Assembly: GCA_947476475.1 (NCBI GenBank)
Contig: CANJQT010000016.1
Location: forward strand, 1-45,571
Source of the DNA: Paracoccaceae bacterium
Lineage (GTDB): Bacteria > Pseudomonadota > Alphaproteobacteria > Rhodobacterales > Rhodobacteraceae
Length of the DNA stretch: 45,571 bases
Direction: 5' to 3'
Position 1 is the stretch's first letter; each line of letters begins with the position of its first letter. Positions 41,270 to 45,571 of the stretch are shown here, piece by piece. Below the pieces are notes generated by a model that worked only from the letters and a program-made list of their open reading frames with translations, made no database searches and was not told the origin of the DNA. The translations under genes and the position numbers were made by a program.

Positions 41270-42162
41270 ACCTGCAGTTCTTGTTGGATGGAACGCTTGC
41301 CGGAGCGATGATCGGTCTTGGTGCCATAGGGGCGACGCTGACCTATTCGATCCTGCGCTTTTCCAACTTCGCGCATGGCGACTTCATGGCCTGGGGGGCC
41401 TATGCAGCCTTGGCCGTAGTGGGCCTTTTGGGCGGCAGCACACCGACAGTGCCGCTGTCGTTCGGCTGGCCCCTGCTTTTGGCGATGGTCGTGGCGATGG
41501 GGCTGACCGCCGTTTTGGCCCTGGCGCTGGACTGGCTGCTGTTCGCGCGCCTTAGGGCAAGGGGACAAGCGATCATCGTTGTCATGGCATCCTTCGGCGC
41601 CTCTATGGCGCTGCGCAGTCTGCTGGAATTCCTGTTCACCTCGCGTCCGACCTATTTTTCGCGAGCGATCCAGATGGCGATGCCGCTGGGCCTTGGCATC
41701 AAGATCACTGCCGATCAGGTGGCGCTTCTGGTGCTGACACTTCTGCTGGTGACAGGTATGCATCTGTTTATCTCGCGCAGCCAGCGCGGGCGGGAAATGC
41801 GAGCCTATGCGCAAAACCCAGCCCTGGCCCAGGTGGTGGGGATCGACGTCGCCTCGGTGGTGCGGGCAACCTGGGTGATCGGGGCCGCCCTAGCCTGTGC
41901 AGCGGGCGTCATGGTGGGGGTGCTGGTCCAGATCCGTCCACTGATGGGCCTCAGCCTCCTTCTTCCGATCTTTGCCGCTGCCATCCTGGGTGGTATCGGA
42001 TCGGTGCCCGGCGCAGTTCTGGGCGGGCTGATCATCGGCCTGTCCGAGGCGGCGACCGTGCAGTTCGTCGGGGCAGAATGGCGGGCAGCAGTGGCCTTTG
42101 TCATCCTAATGGTTGTTCTTCTGGTGCGACCGATGGGCCTTTTTGGAGTGGCAGAGCGATGA
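41266..42162 (+). CDS. LivH-like ABC transporter permease
   Basis: A 298-residue permease with about eight membrane spans. The N-terminal part LLDGTLAGAMIGLGAIGATLTYSILRFSNFAHGDFMAWGAYAAL is the LivH hallmark, and the coupling region SQRGREMRAYAQNPALAQVVGIDV lies near 170-193. The later GIGSVPGAVLGGLIIGLSEAATVQFVG is also typical. It overlaps the genes on both sides by four bases. Confidence 0.9.
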   Translation: MNLQFLLDGTLAGAMIGLGAIGATLTYSILRFSNFAHGDFMAWGAYAALAVVGLLGGSTPTVPLSFGWPLLLAMVVAMGLTAVLALALDWLLFARLRARGQAIIVVMASFGASMALRSLLEFLFTSRPTYFSRAIQMAMPLGLGIKITADQVALLVLTLLLVTGMHLFISRSQRGREMRAYAQNPALAQVVGIDVASVVRATWVIGAALACAAGVMVGVLVQIRPLMGLSLLLPIFAAAILGGIGSVPGAVLGGLIIGLSEAATVQFVGAEWRAAVAFVILMVVLLVRPMGLFGVAER

Positions 42163-43094
42163 TGATCGACATATTGGGTTATGGCGCCTTCTTCCTGTCC
42201 ACGGCCCTGATCTTTGCCCTGATCACCCTTGGCCTGAACCTGCAATGGGGGCTGACGGGACTTTTCAACGTGGGCATCGCCGGGTTCGTGGCGATCGGGG
42301 CCTATGCCTCGGCGATCCTGACAACGCCCGATGCGGCCGACCGGATTGGCGGCTTCGGCTGGCCCATTGCGCTTGGCTGGGTAGGGGCAGCGACCATTGC
42401 GGCGGCGGCAGCGGCCTTTACCGGCTATGCGACCTTGCGCCTGAAGGCGGACTACCTTGCGATCACCACGTTCGGCGTCGCGGTGGTGGTGCAGTTGGTC
42501 GCCTTGAACGCGCAGGGGTTGACGGGGGGACCCTTCGGAGTGGCCTTCATCCCGCGCCCCTTTGCCGCTGTGCAGGATCAGCCAGTTCTGTTCAACTTCG
42601 CCAATCTTGCCGTTGTTGCGGGCGTGACACTGGCTGTTTTCCTGGCGCTCGAGCGTTTGTCGAACAGCCCGTGGGGCCGTGTCCTGCGGGCGCTGCGTGA
42701 AGACGAGCGGGCCGCGCTTGCCCTGGGCAAAAGCGCAAGATCCTACCGGATCCAGGCCTTTGCGGTCGGTGGGGCCGTGATGGGTCTTGCCGGGGCAGTG
42801 CAGGCGCATTTCATTGGCTTCATCGCGCCGGACAATTACCTGCCCACACTGACCTTCCAGGTCTGGTCAATGCTGATGGTCGGAGGCTCGGGGTCGAACC
42901 GGGGGGCGGTCTTTGGGGCCATCGTGGTCTGGGCGATCTGGGTCGGCTCGGGAAGCCTGACCGCCGCCATAGTGCCTGGCGATTTGCAGGCGCGGGCGGC
43001 CTCGCTGCAGATCGTGGCCATCGGCACCATGCTTTGCATGATCTTGCTGTGGCGCCCACAGGGCTTTTTCGGCCCACGGCCGCGACGCCCATGA
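42159..43094 (+). CDS. LivM-like ABC transporter permease
   Basis: A 311-residue permease with about eight to nine spans. LITLGLNLQWGLTGLFNVGIAGFVAIGAYASAIL near residue 20, TLRLKADYLAITTFGVAVVVQL near 90, and the coupling stretch SPWGRVLRALREDERAALALGKSARSYRIQAFAVGG near 170-205 mark the LivM family. ATG 42159 overlaps the LivH-like stop. The end overlaps the FAD oxidoreductase start (ATGA), so import and first oxidation are made together. Confidence 0.9.
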   Translation: MMIDILGYGAFFLSTALIFALITLGLNLQWGLTGLFNVGIAGFVAIGAYASAILTTPDAADRIGGFGWPIALGWVGAATIAAAAAAFTGYATLRLKADYLAITTFGVAVVVQLVALNAQGLTGGPFGVAFIPRPFAAVQDQPVLFNFANLAVVAGVTLAVFLALERLSNSPWGRVLRALREDERAALALGKSARSYRIQAFAVGGAVMGLAGAVQAHFIGFIAPDNYLPTLTFQVWSMLMVGGSGSNRGAVFGAIVVWAIWVGSGSLTAAIVPGDLQARAASLQIVAIGTMLCMILLWRPQGFFGPRPRRP

Positions 43095-44383
43095 TCGGCG
43101 ACCCCGCCACGCTTTGGCACGCAACCGCCCGGCCACTAGCGGGGCTTCCCACGTTGTCTGGTGCGGCCGAGTCTGATCTTCTGATCATCGGCGGTGGCTT
43201 TTTCGGCCTTTCCACCGCGCTGCATGCGGCCGAGGCCGGGCTTTCGGTCACCCTGATCGAGGCGCATCGCATCGCTTGGGGAGCCTCGGGGCGCAACGCG
43301 GGCTTCGTCGTACCAAATTTTGCAAGGGTCGATCCCGATGCCATCCGCGCCGCCGATGGCGCCCAAGGTGAAAGGTTGATTGCGCTGGCGGCAGGCAGCA
43401 GCGATCTGGTCTTCGATCTTGTCCGCAGGCACGGCATCGACTGCGATGCAGGGCAGACCGGCTGGATTCAACCCTCGCATTCCGACGCAGCCTTTTCCAA
43501 GGCCCAATCCCGCGTGCGGCAGTGGTCCGGCCTGGGTCGGCCGGTGGAAGTGTTGAATAGAGCACACGTTGCCCAGTTGACAGGCGTTCCGGGCTGGCGT
43601 GGTGGCTGGATCGACTGGTCCGGTGGGGTGCTGAACCCCGTGGCCTATGCCCGCGGACTTGCGGCAGCCGCAGCCAAGGCCGGGGCGCGCCTTCACGAAG
43701 AAAGCCCGGTCACCAACTTGCAGCGGCAGGGGGCCGATTGGCTGGTCACCACCCCGGCCGGTCGCATCACAGCCCGCCGCGTGATCCTTGCGACCAACGC
43801 CTATGTCGGCCCGCTTTGGCCACAGCTTGCCCAAAGCTTCTTTCCGCTTCGCGTGTTTCAAGTCGCGACCGAGTCCTTGCCCCAGTCCGTCCGCGCGCGC
43901 CTACTGCCGGGTGGGCAAGCGGTGTCAGACTCGCGCCGCAACCTGTTCACCTTCCGCTTCGATGCCCAAAACCGGCTGATCAGCGGTGGCATGCATGTCG
44001 TTTCCATCGGGGCCGCTGCACGATTGCCCCGCACCATTCACCGGCGTCTGGCGCGATTTCTGGACCTGCCTGACTTGCCGCCACTGGCATTCTCGTGGTC
44101 CGGCATGGCTTCGGTCATGCCTGATTTCCTGCCACGCCTAGTCGAGCTTGCCCCCAACCTGATCGCCGGCTTCGCCTGCAATGGGCGCGGCATTGCCATG
44201 ACAACCGCCATGGGGCGGGAACTAGCAGGGTGGGCACTTGGTCAGGATATCACCTCCCTCGCCGTCCCGGTTCGCCCTGCAACGAAGATCCCCTTTCATG
44301 GCCTGGCGCGATTTGCCCCAAACGCATTGTTGCCATTCGGAAATGTTCGCGACCGATTGGAGGCGCGATCGAAATCCGAATGA
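43091..44383 (+). CDS. FAD-dependent amine/amino acid oxidoreductase (DAO family)
   Basis: A 430-residue flavoprotein. The dinucleotide-binding loop DLLIIGGGFFGLSTALHAAEAGLSVTLIEA is at 29-58, GASGRNAGFVVPNF near 65 is typical of the PuuB/DadA/glycine oxidase group, and the C-terminal FAD contact is GFACNGRGIAMTTAMGRELAGW near 360. There is no signal peptide. It probably oxidises the imported amine or N-substituted amino acid to an imine or aldehyde and a released amine. ATG 43091 overlaps the LivM-like stop. The substrate is unknown; gamma-glutamylputrescine- or sarcosine-like compounds are possible from the family. Confidence 0.85.
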   Translation: MIGDPATLWHATARPLAGLPTLSGAAESDLLIIGGGFFGLSTALHAAEAGLSVTLIEAHRIAWGASGRNAGFVVPNFARVDPDAIRAADGAQGERLIALAAGSSDLVFDLVRRHGIDCDAGQTGWIQPSHSDAAFSKAQSRVRQWSGLGRPVEVLNRAHVAQLTGVPGWRGGWIDWSGGVLNPVAYARGLAAAAAKAGARLHEESPVTNLQRQGADWLVTTPAGRITARRVILATNAYVGPLWPQLAQSFFPLRVFQVATESLPQSVRARLLPGGQAVSDSRRNLFTFRFDAQNRLISGGMHVVSIGAAARLPRTIHRRLARFLDLPDLPPLAFSWSGMASVMPDFLPRLVELAPNLIAGFACNGRGIAMTTAMGRELAGWALGQDITSLAVPVRPATKIPFHGLARFAPNALLPFGNVRDRLEARSKSE

Positions 44384-44610
44384 AGCTCAGAGCCTCAGTA
44401 AGATTGCCGTGATCTTGACGCGGCGGCCCTGCGCGATTTGGCCCACCCGCAAGGCCGAGTCCTGCAGGATCATTTGAAGCTACCGCGAGAAGACACGCAC
44501 TGACCAGACATGGCGTCTGTTTTGCCATTTGACCAAAGAGGGTAGTGTCGAGTCTGAATGTCCGCAATGGGCCATTCACCTCGGCATTGCCTGATCGAAG
44601 TGACAGGTGG

Positions 44611-44756
44611 TCAACGGAAATATCTCGGCTGCCTGTCCCACTCCGCCGGAAACGGCTCCAGCACCTGAGCTAGCGTTACTACCGGTCCTTTCCGCCCGTC
44701 CGCAACCGCCTTCACGATCTCCGGTGCAAGCAGCGTAAGCCGCATGACCCGCGTCG
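44611..44756 (-). pseudogene. C-terminal fragment of a site-specific recombinase
   Basis: On the minus strand the frame ending at TGA (TCA at 44611-44613 on plus) reads TRVMRLTLLAPEIVKAVADG, then RKGPVVTLAQVLEPFPAEWD and RQPRYFR. This is a common C-terminal tail of large serine recombinases and related phage/element proteins in alphaproteobacteria (..RLTLLAPDIVEAILDGRQ..PFPVEWEEQ..). It is cut at the exact point where the IS6 left end begins. Between 44384 and 44610 I see no gene. Confidence 0.65.
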
Positions 44757-45571
44757 GCCCTGTTAGAAGAACTTGGCTTGCGGCCCAGACAGGTGGCGGA
44801 TAGCCTCCATCATGACCGAACGCTCCCCTTTCGCTACTTCAAGACCAGCGCCAAGATCATCTGCCTGGCGGTGCTGATGTACGGCCGGTTTCCATTGTCG
44901 CTTCGCAACGTCGAGGATCTTCTGCACGAACGAGGCATCGACATTTGCCACGAGTCCGTGCGCTTCTGGTGGAACCGCTTTGGCCCGATGTTCGCGGCCG
45001 AAATCCGCCGCCGTCGCGTTGACCGGATACGTGGTGAGCAGCAATGGCGATGGCACCTTGACGAGGTTTTGGTGAAGATCAACGGTGAGCGGCACTATCT
45101 TTGGCGCGCTGTGGATCATGAGGGGGCGGTCCTTGAAAGTTTCGTGACGAAAACGCGCGACAGGCGCGCGGCATTGAAATTCCTGGGAAACTCCCTTAGC
45201 CGCTATGGCCAACCCGACGTTTTGTAACGGACAGGCTGAGATCTTACGGTGCTGCCCTTAAGGACCTCGGTCGCGGCGACGATCGCGAGATGGGTCGCTG
45301 GGCCAACAATCGCGCCGAAAACTCGCACTTACCGTTGCGACGACGCGAGCGGGCGATGCTGCGGTTCCGGCAGATGCGAAGCCTGCAAAAGTTCGCCTCG
45401 GTCCACGCCTCAGTCCACAACCATTTCAATCAGGAGCGTGCCCTCTACAGTCGGCAGAAATTCAAGCTGAACCGTGCCGCAGCTCTGGCCGAGTGGCGTG
45501 GTCTTCTTGCTGCCTGGCGTCAGGGCAGGGTAGGGCAAACAGAGACTGGTTCGCATTTGTCTGACACCACC
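44756..45571 (+). mobile_element. IS6-family insertion sequence, partial at window edge
   Basis: The left end GGCCCTGTTAGAAGAACTTG at 44756 resembles the remnant end at 35258. A transposase frame follows, then GCAAACAGAGACTGGTTCGC near the right side, which matches 31621-31640. The inner GCAAACAGAGAC resembles the inverted complement of the left end. The shared sequence continues to the last base of the window, so the right boundary is unresolved. The element interrupts a recombinase gene. Confidence 0.65.
44812..45571 (+). pseudogene. IS6-family transposase with two frame errors
   Basis: ATG 44812 opens MTERSP, then one base appears to be missing in the C run at about 44825-44828, after which the frame gives FRYFKTSAKIICLAVLMYGR through the DDE domain (WHLDEVLVKINGERHYLWRAVDHEG, with Asp of LDE and later Asp). 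A second missing base near 45225 (TTGTAACGG where TTGGTAACGG is expected) moves the rest, DREMGRWANNRAENSHLPLR to AEWRGLLAAWRQG, to another frame. The catalytic Glu region (NNRAENSH) is therefore separated from the N-terminal part. It is probably inactive unless these are assembly errors. Confidence 0.8.

Overview
The window is high-GC DNA that reads like a chromosome segment of an alphaproteobacterium of the Rhodobacterales (Rhodobacter/Paracoccus/Roseobacter relatives). Three things suggest this: a phage tail module built like the gene transfer agent (GTA) of Rhodobacter, an ectoine-catabolism cluster with the roseobacter gene order asnC-ssd-atf beside enuR and eutABCDE, and the general gene families. 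No rRNA, tRNA or CRISPR array was seen.

Layout. (1) About 1-15,270 is the late half of a prophage. An AT-richer two-gene cassette on the minus strand (107-956, one protein resembling an ADP-ribosyltransferase toxin) is followed by a plus-strand tail operon: tail terminator-like, tail tube, tail-assembly chaperone with a probable programmed -1 frameshift, 813-residue tape measure, GTA gp12-like distal tail protein, a lysis cassette (holin, two small membrane proteins, GH24 lysozyme), GTA gp13-, gp14- and gp15-like baseplate proteins, and a DUF2793 tail fibre. A decayed second copy of the fibre tip lies behind it. Head, replication and integration genes are not in the window. (2) 15,316-29,263 is a complete ectoine/5-hydroxyectoine uptake and breakdown locus. 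The regulators asnC and enuR are divergent. On the left are asnC, ssd (doeC) and atf (doeD). On the right are enuR, ehuABCD (ABC importer), eutABC, eutD/doeA, eutE/doeB and an EamA transporter. Together they import ectoine, open its ring, deacetylate the product to diaminobutyrate, transaminate it to aspartate semialdehyde and oxidise that to aspartate.

(3) 29,264-31,850 is a mobile-element scrapyard: an intact IS110-family element with a strongly structured leader (candidate bridge RNA), a resolvase remnant with an internal stop, the tail of an IS6-family transposase, and the C-terminal end of a MocR regulator. (4) 31,987-35,196 holds a BetI-like repressor with a clear operator, a choline-type binding protein without permease or ATPase, and an amidase. 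(5) 35,258-35,767 has a second IS6 remnant and otherwise unassigned DNA.

(6) 35,775-44,383 is a divergent catabolic island of unknown substrate. The minus strand carries gntR, DUF3830, TIGR04076-like, aldo/keto reductase and a binding protein. The plus strand carries LivG-, LivF-, LivH- and LivM-like components and a DadA/PuuB-type FAD oxidoreductase. Overlapping stop and start codons and repeated TGATCA sites in the shared promoter indicate one regulated system. (7) 44,611-45,571 holds a recombinase fragment and a frameshifted IS6-family element that runs off the window.
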